Shown here in pieces: positions 27,415 through 37,100 of a DNA stretch of 64,000 nt. Each line of letters opens with the position of its first letter. Position 1 is the first letter of the stretch. The stretch lies in contig NZ_CP011254.1 of NCBI RefSeq assembly GCF_001006005.1, forward strand, positions 5,828,001 to 5,892,000, given 5' to 3'. The notes under the pieces were generated by a model. It did not search any database. It was given only the letters and a program-made list of their open reading frames with translations, and was not told the DNA's origin. This DNA comes from Serratia fonticola (GTDB lineage Bacteria; Pseudomonadota; Gammaproteobacteria; Enterobacterales; Enterobacteriaceae). Made by a program: the position numbers and the translations under genes.

Positions 27415-28440
27415 ATGCAACCATTAAGTGGACCTGGCGCTCCTGGCGCAGCCGATCACCCTCCGACCGCAGGCAAAATCCCCCCTGCCGACGATCAACC
27501 GCTCTCCCCAGCCCAACGCACCCAGTTGGAAAAACTGATCGTCAAGATCATGGCCCTCAGCCCGGCCAAATCCGCCGAGATCTGGGCCACGCTGCGTCAT
27601 GAATTAGGGGCGGATAACCACAGCGAACTGTTGGCGCGCCATTTCCAACCGGCCGAGCAGCTACTGCAAAACCGCCTTGGCGTGGCACAACAGAGCCATG
27701 CCAGCCGCCAACTGCTGCAACAGCTCACTGAACTGTTGCCACAAGGCAATAACCGCCAGGCGGTCAGCGACTTTATCCGCCAGCAGTTTGGCCATACGGT
27801 GTTAAGCCAGTTGAGCCACCCACAGCTCCAGCAAGTGTTGAACCTGCTGCAAACCGGCGAACTGACAATCCCTCATCCGCAACAAACGGCCACCAGCGAT
27901 CGTTCGCTGCTGCCTGCGGAACATCAGCACTTGCAGCTGCAAGTCACCAAGCTCAGCGCGGCTACCGGCGAGACAACGGCCAAACTCTGGCAGGCACTGT
28001 TCGATCTGGTCGGGGTAAAAATCAACGATCCGTTGCCCGCACGCCACTTCCAACTGCTCAGTCAGTTTATGCAGGTGAAATTGGCGCTCAGCCCACAAAC
28101 GGCGCCGACGCTGCAAAACCTGCTGGCGGTATTGAAACAGCCAGCAGACCAACAGGAGCAGCAACAGCTCAATGACTATTGCCAGCACCGCTTTAACGGC
28201 AACCTCAATACGCCGTTGACCCACGCGCAGCTAAACGACGTGATCCAGCAACTGTTTACCCGCCGTCTGGACAAGGCTGGCCACGCTCCGTCGCTACACA
28301 GTGACGTCCAACAGCCACAGCCATTACTTAACCCGCTAATCGCTGCCCTGCCGCAGCCTTTACAGTCGCTATTCAGTAAGCCTTTGGCGCTGGTTGTCGG
28401 CGTTATCGTATTGGCATTGGTACTGTGGGCGCTGTTTTAA
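27415..28440 (+). CDS. flk: Flk flagellar regulator
   Basis: Tail-anchored inner-membrane protein of 341 residues that, in Salmonella and E. coli, couples flagellar ring assembly to export of hook and filament proteins. A long soluble N-terminal part (QPLSPAQRTQLEKLI, EIWATLRHELG, LLPAEHQHLQLQVTKLSAATGE) is followed by a single C-terminal membrane helix (about 322-341). It opposes scsA and lies between pdxB and fabB as expected, although large blocks are inserted on both sides. No other flagellar gene is nearby. Confidence 0.92.
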   Translation: MQPLSGPGAPGAADHPPTAGKIPPADDQPLSPAQRTQLEKLIVKIMALSPAKSAEIWATLRHELGADNHSELLARHFQPAEQLLQNRLGVAQQSHASRQLLQQLTELLPQGNNRQAVSDFIRQQFGHTVLSQLSHPQLQQVLNLLQTGELTIPHPQQTATSDRSLLPAEHQHLQLQVTKLSAATGETTAKLWQALFDLVGVKINDPLPARHFQLLSQFMQVKLALSPQTAPTLQNLLAVLKQPADQQEQQQLNDYCQHRFNGNLNTPLTHAQLNDVIQQLFTRRLDKAGHAPSLHSDVQQPQPLLNPLIAALPQPLQSLFSKPLALVVGVIVLALVLWALF

Positions 28441-28889
28441 CAGCCGCACTCCGGTGCTTTATCCCGCCCCTGCATCGTCCCCTGCTCAACACCGATGGCC
28501 ACCGGATGGCCATCGCGTAGCCAGAAATCCAGCCCACCAATCAGCTCTTTGACCCGAAAACCGAGCTTGGCCAACTTGTATGCCCCCTGGGTGGAACCGT
28601 TACAGCCGATACCGTCGCAGTAGGTGACATAGACCTTGTCACGATCGAGAGATGAGGTACTGCTTTCATCCATTAAGCGATGGGGAAAGCTCAGCGCTCC
28701 AGGAATATGCCCGGCGGAGTAGAGCGCGCTGGCACGGGTATCGATCACCACAATCTCGCTGACGCCATTGCGCAAATCTTCCGCCACGTCCGCCGAGTCG
28801 GCGTAAAAGCTGAGCTTAGCCGCCAGATAGTCCAGGCTTTGTGCTGCCGCTGCCGGGGGAAAAGCCAATACCAGTGAAGAGACGTTCAT
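28437..28889 (-). CDS. Rhodanese-like sulfurtransferase
   Basis: Single rhodanese domain protein of 150 residues. The loop YCDGIGCNGSTQGAYKLAKL contains the candidate catalytic cysteine, and IVVIDTRASALYSAGHIPGA is the usual rhodanese N-terminal signature. The C-terminus ends CGC. It may carry persulfide or handle thiols. The start is the ATG at 28889 (MNVSSLVLAF). Its 3' end overlaps flk by 4 bases, convergent. It diverges from a MocR-type regulator, which may control it. Confidence 0.85.
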   Translation of the reverse strand: MNVSSLVLAFPPAAAAQSLDYLAAKLSFYADSADVAEDLRNGVSEIVVIDTRASALYSAGHIPGALSFPHRLMDESSTSSLDRDKVYVTYCDGIGCNGSTQGAYKLAKLGFRVKELIGGLDFWLRDGHPVAIGVEQGTMQGRDKAPECGC

Positions 28890-28936
28890 AGTGCAACTCC
28901 AGTGCCTTAAGGTTGATGACAATAGTGCCTGATTTT

Positions 28937-28977
28937 GGTCTTATGTTTGAGACCCATTTTGCCAAGGTGATAAGACC
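28937..28977. promoter_or_regulatory. Candidate operator between rhodanese and MocR genes
   Basis: GGTCTTAT at 28937-28944 and ATAAGACC at 28970-28977 are perfect inverted copies 25 bases apart. An inner partial arm (AGACC) lies at 28950-28954. The pair fills the 92-base divergent gap and the MocR leader. Confidence 0.45.
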
Positions 28978-28981
28978 GATT

Positions 28982-30433
28982 ATGTCTCAGGTATTGCTGA
29001 CGCTATTTCAACAGGCGGATAACGCGACGGGCACACTACGTGAGCGAGTGTGTAATACGTTGCGCACGGCGATCCATAGCGGCACGTTAAGCGCGGGCCA
29101 GCGCCTGCCCTCCTCGCGGGTTCTGGCGGCCGATCTGAGCATCTCACGGGTTACCGCCGAAGCCGCCTATGCGCAGCTGGAAGCCGAGGGATATCTACAT
29201 CGCCGGGTGGGCCAAGGCACCTCTGTCGCTATCCAGATCGCCAAGCCTGCGCCAATACGCAAATCCAGCGGCCAACTGCGGCTCTCACAGCGCGGTTTGG
29301 CGATTGTGCAAACCGGTGGCTGCCGCGATCCACAACAGCCACTACCGTTTGCTGCCGGTTCACCGGATCTGCGCGCCTTCCCGTTGAAGCTGTGGCAACA
29401 GCTCACCGCCCAACGGCTGCGGCTACAGGGGGAAAAGCTGCTGCGTTATGGCGATCCCCAAGGCTACTTGCCGCTGCGTGAAGCCATTGCCGGTTACGTC
29501 GGCCAAACCCGGGGCGTGAACTGCGACGCGGAACAGGTGATCGTCCTGACCAGCTCCCAACAGGCATTGCAGCTGATTGCCACCTTGCTGATCGATAATG
29601 GAGATGTGGTGTGGGTCGAGGAGCCTGGTTACAACGGGGCCAAGAACGCATTTACCAGCGCGGGAGCCAATCTGGTACCGGTGGCAGTGGATGAGGCCGG
29701 GCTGCAGCCAGACGGCTCGTTGCCTCCCCCTCGCCTGATCTATCTGACGCCTTCGCATCAGTACCCCACCGGCGTGGCACTCAGCCTGGAACGGCGATTG
29801 GCCCTATTGGAACAGGCCCGGCGATCGCAAAGTTGGATTATTGAGGATGACTACGACAGCGAGTTTCACTATGACGGCCAACCGATGCCCGCCATGCAGG
29901 GTCTGGATCGCCACGGCACGGTGCTGTATGTCGGCACCTTCTCCAAAGCGCTGTTCCCCTCGCTACGGCTGGCCTATCTGATTGTGCCCCCCGCGTTGGT
30001 GGCAGCGTTCACCACCGCACGTTCGGTATATGACGGCCATTGCGCTCAGTTGGCACAGGCCGTCACGGCAGAGTTTATTCTGCAAGGGCATTTTGCTGCC
30101 CACATCCGTTATATGCGCCAACTCTATCGCAGCCGCCGTGATTGGCTACTAACGCAGCTAGCACAGCACCTGGGGCATTTTGCCACGCCACAGCACGCGG
30201 GCGGCGGGCTTCAGCTCGGCGTTTGGCTACCGGTGGGCCAAGAGGCAGAACTGACCCGGCAGGCGCAACAGCTAGGCGTCATTACTCCCGGCCTGTCCAC
30301 CCAGTATCAGAACGCCAGAGCCAGACGCGACGGCTGGTTACTGGGGTTCTCGGCCCTCACGCCAGGGGAGATTACCCTGGCCGTGGAGCGGCTGAGCCGA
30401 ATTAACCCAGTAACAGCCAACCCACCAACGTAG
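28982..30433 (+). CDS. MocR-family PLP-dependent transcriptional regulator
   Basis: 483 residues: GntR-type winged helix-turn-helix (about 15-80; LPSSRVLAADLSISRVTAEA) joined to an aminotransferase-like domain with IIEDDYDSEFHYDG and the PLP-lysine region GTFSKALFPSLRLAYL. The ATG at 28982 (MSQVLLTLFQQ) is chosen; open starts at 28916 and 28943 would cover the putative operator. It diverges from the rhodanese gene. Its 3' end overlaps the convergent YbiR-like gene by 32 bases. Confidence 0.87.
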   Translation: MSQVLLTLFQQADNATGTLRERVCNTLRTAIHSGTLSAGQRLPSSRVLAADLSISRVTAEAAYAQLEAEGYLHRRVGQGTSVAIQIAKPAPIRKSSGQLRLSQRGLAIVQTGGCRDPQQPLPFAAGSPDLRAFPLKLWQQLTAQRLRLQGEKLLRYGDPQGYLPLREAIAGYVGQTRGVNCDAEQVIVLTSSQQALQLIATLLIDNGDVVWVEEPGYNGAKNAFTSAGANLVPVAVDEAGLQPDGSLPPPRLIYLTPSHQYPTGVALSLERRLALLEQARRSQSWIIEDDYDSEFHYDGQPMPAMQGLDRHGTVLYVGTFSKALFPSLRLAYLIVPPALVAAFTTARSVYDGHCAQLAQAVTAEFILQGHFAAHIRYMRQLYRSRRDWLLTQLAQHLGHFATPQHAGGGLQLGVWLPVGQEAELTRQAQQLGVITPGLSTQYQNARARRDGWLLGFSALTPGEITLAVERLSRINPVTANPPT

Positions 30434-31517
30434 CCCATGCCAGGAAGGGTATCGAATAGTAATGGAACCGCAGCCAGATCTGGCGTTCCCCCGCCATCCG
30501 CAGGGCGATCAGGTTCGCCAGTGAGCCGATCGCCAGGCCAAATCCCCCGGCGTTTACCGCATAGGCCACCAAGGCGCTGGACGGCACATAGTTCAGCAAC
30601 AAAATGGTCGCCGGGACGTTGCTGATCACTTGGGATAAAGCGATCCCCAACACATATACGCTGCCGTCCGCCAGCGAGGCAATCTGGTCAAACAGCGGCT
30701 GCAGCGCTGGCAGTTGGGTCAGCAAGCCAATATTGATAAACATGGCGAGAAATACGAAGATCAGGCTCCAGTCAATCTGCAGCAGCACCTGGCGAGCCAA
30801 CAGCAGAAAACCGGCAAACACCAGTAACATGCCATACAACGGCACGTCCAAATCCAAGCAGATCAGAAAGGCCACATACAGCGCGACACTGGCCAGCAAC
30901 AGGCGCATTTGATAAGGATAGGGTTGGGTGTTAGGGGCTTTGACAATTTTCCGCGCCGGGAAACTGAACCAGGTGACCACCAGCAGGCTCAGCATCATGA
31001 TAATGCCGAACGGTGCCATGCGCCCGATAAACTCCATAAAGGTCAGCGAAGACTTGCTCCACAGCAAAATATTCTGCGGATTGCCAATCGGTGTCAGCAA
31101 CGACCCGGCGTTAACCGCCAGTGCCTGGAAGATGATCAGGCGGCTTATCGGCAGTGAAGAAAGCTTTTTCAGCGTAATGGTCAACGGGATAACGATAAAC
31201 AGCGCCACATCGTTGGTGAGAAACGACGACAGCACCGCAGCAGCACACACCAGAAACAGTGCCAGTGAACGTTCACTTTGCAGGGTGTTCACAATCTGGC
31301 GGCCGATAAAATCGAAATAGCCACTAACCTCAACGCCTTTGGTCAGCAGCATCAACCCCAGCAGGGTCATAATGGTGCGCCAATCGATAAAGCCAGAGAG
31401 TGCCCTCAGCGGCTGTGGCCCAATGGCGTACAGCAGCATCCCCATCAGCAACAACGCATGCAGGAAGCGGTCATGCAAAAATGGCCTCAACAAACTGGTC
31501 AGCGCATTTGAACTCAT
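30402..31517 (-). CDS. ybiR: YbiR-like anion/ion transporter
   Basis: Inner-membrane protein of the ion transporter (ArsB/NhaD/CitM) superfamily, 371 residues with about ten segments. MTLLGLMLLTKGVEVSGYFDF, SSFLTNDVALFIVIPL, AVNAGSLLTPIGNPQNILLW and QVISNVPATILLLNYVP follow E. coli YbiR closely. The substrate is not known. The start is the ATG at 31517 (MSSNALTSLLRPFL); upstream in-frame codons lack conservation. Divergent from apbE. Confidence 0.88.
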   Translation of the reverse strand: MSSNALTSLLRPFLHDRFLHALLLMGMLLYAIGPQPLRALSGFIDWRTIMTLLGLMLLTKGVEVSGYFDFIGRQIVNTLQSERSLALFLVCAAAVLSSFLTNDVALFIVIPLTITLKKLSSLPISRLIIFQALAVNAGSLLTPIGNPQNILLWSKSSLTFMEFIGRMAPFGIIMMLSLLVVTWFSFPARKIVKAPNTQPYPYQMRLLLASVALYVAFLICLDLDVPLYGMLLVFAGFLLLARQVLLQIDWSLIFVFLAMFINIGLLTQLPALQPLFDQIASLADGSVYVLGIALSQVISNVPATILLLNYVPSSALVAYAVNAGGFGLAIGSLANLIALRMAGERQIWLRFHYYSIPFLAWATLVGWLLLG

Positions 31518-31626
31518 GGATTTACTCTTATTTTTCAAGCGAAGGCTGGAAAACGACGTTAGCCGAAGCTCTTGAATTACGCCAGTAAAAAAGCACGTTG
31601 CCCTTTCCATTTATCGTATTTTGTTT

Positions 31627-31643
31627 TATACCCGTCGTCTTTC
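31627..31643. repeat. ERIC end fragment
   Basis: TATACCCGTCGTCTTTC is identical to the outer end of the ERIC copies here, but the rest of the element is missing. It lies in the apbE leader, 20 bases before its start. Confidence 0.55.
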
Positions 31644-31662
31644 CCTGCTTTTAGGATTTTCT

Positions 31663-32694
31663 ATGGCCAATTCCATTGCCAAAAGGCTGCTGCTCAGCGC
31701 GGCGCTGATGCTGCTAGCCGCCTGTAACGATGCCAACACCCGCCCCCAGATCGACATCGAAGGCAAAACCATGGGGACGTTCTATAGCGTAAAGGTCAGC
31801 GGCACTATCACCGAGAGCAAACAACAATTGCAGCAGGAGATCGATGCGCTGCTGGAGCAGGCTAACGACGATATTTCCACCTACCGCCCCGATTCGGTGT
31901 TATCCCGCTTCAACCAGAACACCACTGCCGAGCCGCAGCCCATCCCCCGTGGAATGGCCGATATCATCCTCACCGCTCAGCGCATTGGCCGTGATACCGG
32001 AGGTGCTATGGATATCACCGTCGGCCCTTTGGTTAACCTGTGGGGCTTCGGCCCGGATAAGCGGGCCGTCAAAGTCCCCAGCCAGCAGCAGATCGACGTG
32101 GCTCGCCAGCATATTGGTTTGCAACATCTGAAGCTGCTGAGCGACAGCCGGGGTGAATGGCTGCAAAAAGATCTCCCGGAGATGTATGTCGATCTCTCCA
32201 CGCTAGGCGAAGGTTACGGCGTGGATCAGTTGGTCCAGTTGATGGCGCGCAAAGGCATCACCAACTATCTGGTATCGGTGGGTGGAGCCGTTTCATCACG
32301 CGGCGTGAATGGCCAGAACAAGCCTTGGAGGGTGGCAATCCAAAAGCCCACCGACCGGGAAAATGCGGTGCAAGCGCTGGTGGATTTGCAAGGCTACGGC
32401 ATCAGCACTGCGGGGAGTTATCGTAACTACTTCGAGCAGGACGGTCAGCGCTATTCCCACGTGATCGATCCCGTCACTGGGCGGCCTATCACCCATAAGC
32501 TGGTTTCCGTTACGGTGATTGCCCCTACGGCGTTGGAAGCCGATGGTTGGGATACCGGGTTGATGGTGCTGGGCACGGAAAAAGCGCTGAAACTGGCCGA
32601 AGAGAAAGGACTGGCGGTGTATCTGATCAGCAAAACCGATGACGGTTTCAGCGCGACGATGACGCCGCAGTTTAAGGCGTTTTTGGTGCAGTAA
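31663..32694 (+). CDS. apbE: ApbE FAD:protein FMN transferase
   Basis: Periplasmic lipoprotein that flavinylates threonine residues of NqrB/NqrC or RnfG/RnfD-type subunits using FAD. 343 residues with a lipobox LLAAC (Cys21), then the ApbE domain: GKTMGTFYSVKV, DISTYRPDSVLSRFNQN, AMDITVGPLVNLWGFGP, STLGEGYGVDQL and the YSHVIDPVTGRPI and DGWDTGLMVLG metal/FAD sites. The ATG at 31663 is the first giving a lipoprotein signal. A monocistronic gene followed by a REP-like palindrome. Confidence 0.95.
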   Translation: MANSIAKRLLLSAALMLLAACNDANTRPQIDIEGKTMGTFYSVKVSGTITESKQQLQQEIDALLEQANDDISTYRPDSVLSRFNQNTTAEPQPIPRGMADIILTAQRIGRDTGGAMDITVGPLVNLWGFGPDKRAVKVPSQQQIDVARQHIGLQHLKLLSDSRGEWLQKDLPEMYVDLSTLGEGYGVDQLVQLMARKGITNYLVSVGGAVSSRGVNGQNKPWRVAIQKPTDRENAVQALVDLQGYGISTAGSYRNYFEQDGQRYSHVIDPVTGRPITHKLVSVTVIAPTALEADGWDTGLMVLGTEKALKLAEEKGLAVYLISKTDDGFSATMTPQFKAFLVQ

Positions 32695-32716
32695 AGGGTT
32701 TTGATTCCCATGTTGT

Positions 32717-32752
32717 CCCCTCACCCTAACCCTCTCCCACAGGGAGAGGGGA
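32717..32752. repeat. REP-like palindrome, copy B
   Basis: CCCCTCACCCTAACC lead plus the CCCTCTCCCACAGGGAGAGG hairpin, 22 bases after the apbE stop. Same module as 4615-4650. Confidence 0.75.
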
Positions 32753-32864
32753 CCGATCGAGTTCGCTATTCGTTACAGAAACTTACCTGACCATGGCACT
32801 AAATCAACTGCCTTTTACCCTGCTAACAGATTGATCACGGCACCTTGCCACAACACTGTACCAG

Positions 32865-32885
32865 CTCCCTCTCCCTGTGGGAGAG
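32865..32885. repeat. REP-like palindrome, copy C, left part interrupted by IS110 element
   Basis: The plus strand shows CTCCCTCTCCCTGTGGGAGAG, the inverse of the palindrome in copies A and B, and stops at the element boundary. The continuation GGTTAGGG resumes at 34009. Confidence 0.75.
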
Positions 32886-32900
32886 ATACCGTCTTGTCGG

Positions 32901-33860
32901 CTATCCGGCAAGCGGTATTTCCGCATTAAATGTCTTTCCTGATTTCACCACACCATAGGCCAGTTGCAGCAGTTTTCGCATCGCCGCACACACTCTCTCT
33001 TTGCCCGATTTCCCACGCAACTTCAGTCTTTCTGTTAAGTCTTTAACCACAACATTGTATTGGCTTGCCACCACCGCGGGCATGTATAACGCGCTTCGTA
33101 GCTCACCGTGTCCCACTTTCGATAACCGGCTTTTCCCTTTAAACATCCCCGACTCACATCGCTGTGGATTCAGTCCTGCGTACGCTACCAGGGCCTTGCT
33201 GCTGGTGAACCGACGCAGGTTTCCTGCGAAGGCCAGCAGGCTGGAGCTCAGCATCTCTCCCACTCCAGGGATACTTTTTAGCAACTCGCTGTCCCGTTTC
33301 AGGTCAGGGTTATCATCGATGTGCTGACTGATTTTCTTCTTCGTTTCTCGTATCAGTTCATCCAACGTGGCGATGTGCTCATTGAGTGAAGGGACGATGA
33401 CTGCTTCGGCCACCTCCAGGCGATTTTCTTCCATCTGACGCATCTCTTCCAGGTTCTTAAGATGCCTGACCAACGCGGTCAACTGGCGTTCGCTCAACGG
33501 GGCTGGGAACCACGGGTCAGGCTGATGCAGTGCGCAGTAGCGGGCTATCATCGCTGCATCGCTTTTGTCCGTTTTGTTCCGGGCCAGTTCTGTATTGCCG
33601 AAGGAATGGATACACGCCGGGTTCATCAGACTGACGTGGTAGTTGTTGTCTGCCAGATAAGTGGCCAGTTCCGTACTGTAGCTCCCGGTGGCTTCCATAC
33701 AGACATGACAGTCGCCAAAGCGGCTCAACCAGGCTGCGAACTCGCGGCATCCAGAAGGGGTATTGGCAAACTTTTTGGTTTTATACTTCTGATTGTCCAG
33801 CAGTACGGCGACATCAAATTTGTGTTTGGCGATATCAACGCCGACAGGGGTTCTACGCAT
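32901..33860 (-). CDS. IS110-family transposase (DEDD/serine recombinase)
   Basis: 319-residue RNA-guided recombinase of the IS110 family. The N-terminal RuvC-like DEDD domain shows Asp9 (GVDIAKHKFDVAVL), Glu56 (CMEATGSY), Asp98 and Asp101 (NKTDKSDAAMIARY). A helical linker (about 120-180) leads to the Tnp_20 domain (about 192-280) with SIPGVGEMLSSSLLAFAG and the probable catalytic Ser237 in NPQRCESGMF. Full length with no frameshift, so possibly active. Confidence 0.93.
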   Translation of the reverse strand: MRRTPVGVDIAKHKFDVAVLLDNQKYKTKKFANTPSGCREFAAWLSRFGDCHVCMEATGSYSTELATYLADNNYHVSLMNPACIHSFGNTELARNKTDKSDAAMIARYCALHQPDPWFPAPLSERQLTALVRHLKNLEEMRQMEENRLEVAEAVIVPSLNEHIATLDELIRETKKKISQHIDDNPDLKRDSELLKSIPGVGEMLSSSLLAFAGNLRRFTSSKALVAYAGLNPQRCESGMFKGKSRLSKVGHGELRSALYMPAVVASQYNVVVKDLTERLKLRGKSGKERVCAAMRKLLQLAYGVVKSGKTFNAEIPLAG

Positions 33861-34006
33861 TATGGCACTCCATAACCATGTCTGAAATTTATCGCCGGAC
33901 CATCCTTATATGTGGGTGCTCATAGGCACAGGATACCGTTCGGTCTAGAAGGCGACAGGGAAATAGACAGCCGGGGCACAATCTCTCCCACGGGCTCATA
34001 GGCACT
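33861..34006 (-). ncRNA. Candidate bridge RNA region of the IS110 element
   Basis: The only noncoding part of the element large enough for a bridge (seek) RNA. Two guide-like features are visible. Bases 33918-33939 repeat the joined element ends (GCTCATAGGCAC then ATACCGT) with two mismatches over 22 bases. On the transposase strand, GTGGGAGAG (33984-33992) is complementary to the target half CTCTCCCAC including the CT core. The RNA itself, its ends and its fold are inferred from the family, not seen. Confidence 0.5.
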
Positions 34007-34051
34007 AGGGTTAGGGGGAGCTCACCGGCTATCTCCCGATGATCAGTCGGG

Positions 34052-34105
34052 GATCTTCTCCGCTAAGGCGGAGAAGATCAAGACATAAGGGTTGGGGTGA
34101 GGGGC
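34052..34105. repeat. REP-like hairpin, copy D, downstream of cusA
   Basis: A perfect 12-bp stem (GATCTTCTCCGC with GCGGAGAAGATC, 34052-34079) is followed by AGGGTTGGGGTGAGGGG, the inverse of the lead seen in copies A and B. It lies just after the cusA stop and may end that transcript. Confidence 0.6.
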
Positions 34106-34108
34106 CGA

Positions 34109-37100
34109 CTACTCTGCCTCAGCACCGGGTTTTTCATCCTTGCGGTGCAGCAGCGAATACACCGCCGGGATCACCAACATCGATAACAATGGCGCACTCA
34201 CCATACCGCCAATCATCGGTGCGGCAATCCGCTGCATCACCTCTGAGCCAGCACCACCGCCCCACATAATCGGCAGTAAACCGGCCATAATGGTCGCCAC
34301 CGTCATCACCTTCGGCCTGACGCGCAACACCGCCCCTTCGCTAATCGCCACCATCAGTTGCTGATGACTCAACGGCTGACCGGGCTGACGATGTTTCGCC
34401 AACGCCTGATTAAGGTACAGCACCATAATCACGCCAAACTCCGCCGCCACCCCGGCCAGGGCAATAAAGCCTACCGCCCCCGCCACCGACAGGTTGTAAT
34501 CGAGCAGATACAGCAGCCAGACCCCGCCTATCAGCGCAAACGGCAGCGTCGCCATGATCAGCAGCGCATCGCTCACGCTGTTGAAGGTGACAAACAGCAG
34601 CACGAAGATGATCGCCAGCGTTACCGGCAGCACAATCTTCAACTGGGCGCTAGCGCGTTCCAGATACTCAAACTGCCCGGACCAACTTAGGGAAACCCCG
34701 GCAGGCAGCTTCACCTGCTGTGCCACCACCTGCTGCATCTCTTCCACCGCCGATTTCAAATCGCGCCCGCGCAGATCGACATAGATCCAATCCGAAAGCC
34801 GGGCGTTATCGCTTTTCAGCATCGGTGGCCCTTCGGTGATGCGAATATCCGCCAGTTCTGCCAAAGGTACTTGCCCACCCGTCGCCGTCACCACCGGCAA
34901 TTCACGCAGCTTTTGCAGAGAATCACGGATCTCCCTTGGATAACGGACGTTGATCGGATAACGCGCGCGTCCTTCAATGGTTTCAGCGATGTTTTCCCCA
35001 CCCACCAACGTAGAGACCACCGATTGCAGCTCTTTCACCGAAACGCCGTAACGTGCCGCACGCTGGCGATCGATATCGATATCCACATAGCGCCCTCCAG
35101 CCAGGCGCTCCGCCAGTGCGGAAGTCACACCTGGAACCTGCTTCACCACCTGCTCAATCTGGCTGGCCGCCTGCTCAATATCGGCAATATTGCTGCCGTT
35201 GACCTTGATACCTACCGGGCTTTTGATGCCGGTCGCCAGCATATCCAGACGGTTACGGATCGGCGGCACCCAGACGTTGGCAATACCGGGCACCTTGACC
35301 ACGCTGTCCAGTTCGGCCACCAGCTTGTCCATCGTCATGCCGGGCCGCCACTGGTCGCGGGGCTTAAAGCGAATGGTGGTTTCCAACATGGTTAGCGGAG
35401 CCGGATCGGTTGCCGTCTCCGCTCGCCCAGCCTTGCCAAAGACCGTGTCCACTTCTGGCACGGTTTTGATCAACCTGTCGGTCAATTGCAGCAGCCGTGC
35501 CGCCTCGCGGGCCGAGATCCCCGGCAGGGTCGAAGGCATATACAGCAGATCCCCTTCGTCCAGCGGGGGCATAAACTCGCTGCCCAGGCGGCTGAGCGGG
35601 AATAGGGTCAGCACCAACAGCAGAGCGGAAATCCCCAGAGTGGTTTTAGGCCGTGCCAGCACCGCTGCCAGCAACGGCTGATACATGCGGATCAACCAGC
35701 GATTGATCGGGTTGGCATGTTCGTCCGGAATGCGGCCCCGGATAAAATAGCCCATCAGCACCGGCACCAGCGTGATGCCCAACCCGGCGGATACCGCCAT
35801 CGCATAGGTTTTGGTGAACGCCAATGGCGCAAACATCCGCCCTTCCTGCGCCTGTAGCGAAAACACCGGGATAAACGACAGGGTAATGATCAACAGACTA
35901 CAGAACAGCGCCGGGCCAACCTCCACCGCCGCTTGCTCAGAAATGTGCCAGTAATCTTTTGAGGTGGGCTGCTGGCCGGGATGGCGTTGCCGCCACTGCT
36001 CGAGCACTTTGTGCATGTTTTCGATCATTACGATCGCCGCATCCACCATCGCGCCGATAGCAATAGCTATTCCCCCCAGCGACATGATGTTGGCGTTAAC
36101 CCCTTGATAATGCATCACCACAAAGGCGCCCAGGATCCCCAGCGGTAGAGTCACCATCGCCACCAGCGCCGAGCGGAAGTGGGACAGGAACAAGGCGCAC
36201 ACCACCGCAACCACCAGGAACTCTTCCAACAGCTTGAATGACAGCGTATCGATCGCATGCTCGATCAGTTGCGATCGGTCATAAACCGGCACGATCTCCA
36301 CGCCCGGCGGCAGAGTGTGCTGAAGCTGTTGCAGCTTGACCTTCAGCGCATTAATGGTTTCCAGCGCATTCTTACCGTAGCGCATGACCACAATGCCACC
36401 CGCCACTTCACCTTCACCGTTGAGCTCCGCCACGCCACGGCGGATTTCCGGCCCCTCACGCAGTTCTGCGACCTGTGACAACAGGATCGGCACACCGTCG
36501 CGCGCAGTGATCACCACGTTATTAAAGTCGGCGAGTTTTTTCAGGTAGCCGGAGGTGCGCACCATATACTCAGCCTCCCCCATCTCCAGCAGCGCACCGC
36601 CGCCTTCCTGGTTGGCATCCTGAATGGCGCTCACCACCTGCTGATGGGTAATATTCAGCGCCCGCATACTTTGCGGATTTAATATCACCTGATATTGCCG
36701 CACCATGCCGCCAACGCTGGCCACTTCCGCGACGTTAGGCACGGTTTTCAGTTCGAACTTGAGCGTCCAGTCCTGCAAGGCGCGCAGATCCGCCAGGCTG
36801 TGTTTACCTGTACGATCGACTAGCGCATACTCATAAACCCAACCAACGCCGGTAGCATCCGGCCCCAGCGCCACTTTGACCTGCGGCGGCAGCGAAGACT
36901 GCACCTGACTGAGTGACTCCAACACCCGCGAACGCGCCCAGTAAGGATCGGTACCATCTTCAAACAGAATGTAGACGTAGGCATCGCCGAACATGGAGAA
37001 ACCCCGCACCGTGCTGGCTCCCGGCACCGTCAGCATGGTGGTGGTCAGCGGGTAGGTCACCTGATCTTCGATCACCTGCGGCGCTTTGCCCGGATAGGTC

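Larger units (their letters stand above)
32886..34008 (-). mobile_element. IS110-family insertion sequence in a REP-like site
   Basis: About 1.12 kb. One transposase gene is followed on its 3' side by only 15 bases and preceded by about 147 bases of noncoding DNA, the layout of the IS110 group. Both junctions carry the dinucleotide AG (CT on the transposase strand): 32884-32885 and 34007-34008. Removing the element and one AG restores GTGGGAGAGGGTTAGGG, which matches the REP-like repeat elsewhere in the window. There are no terminal inverted repeats, as expected for the family. Confidence 0.85.

Noticed and set aside
32886..34008. IS1111-type element
   Set aside because: The noncoding part lies upstream of the transposase and no subterminal inverted repeats were seen, which fits the IS110 group instead.
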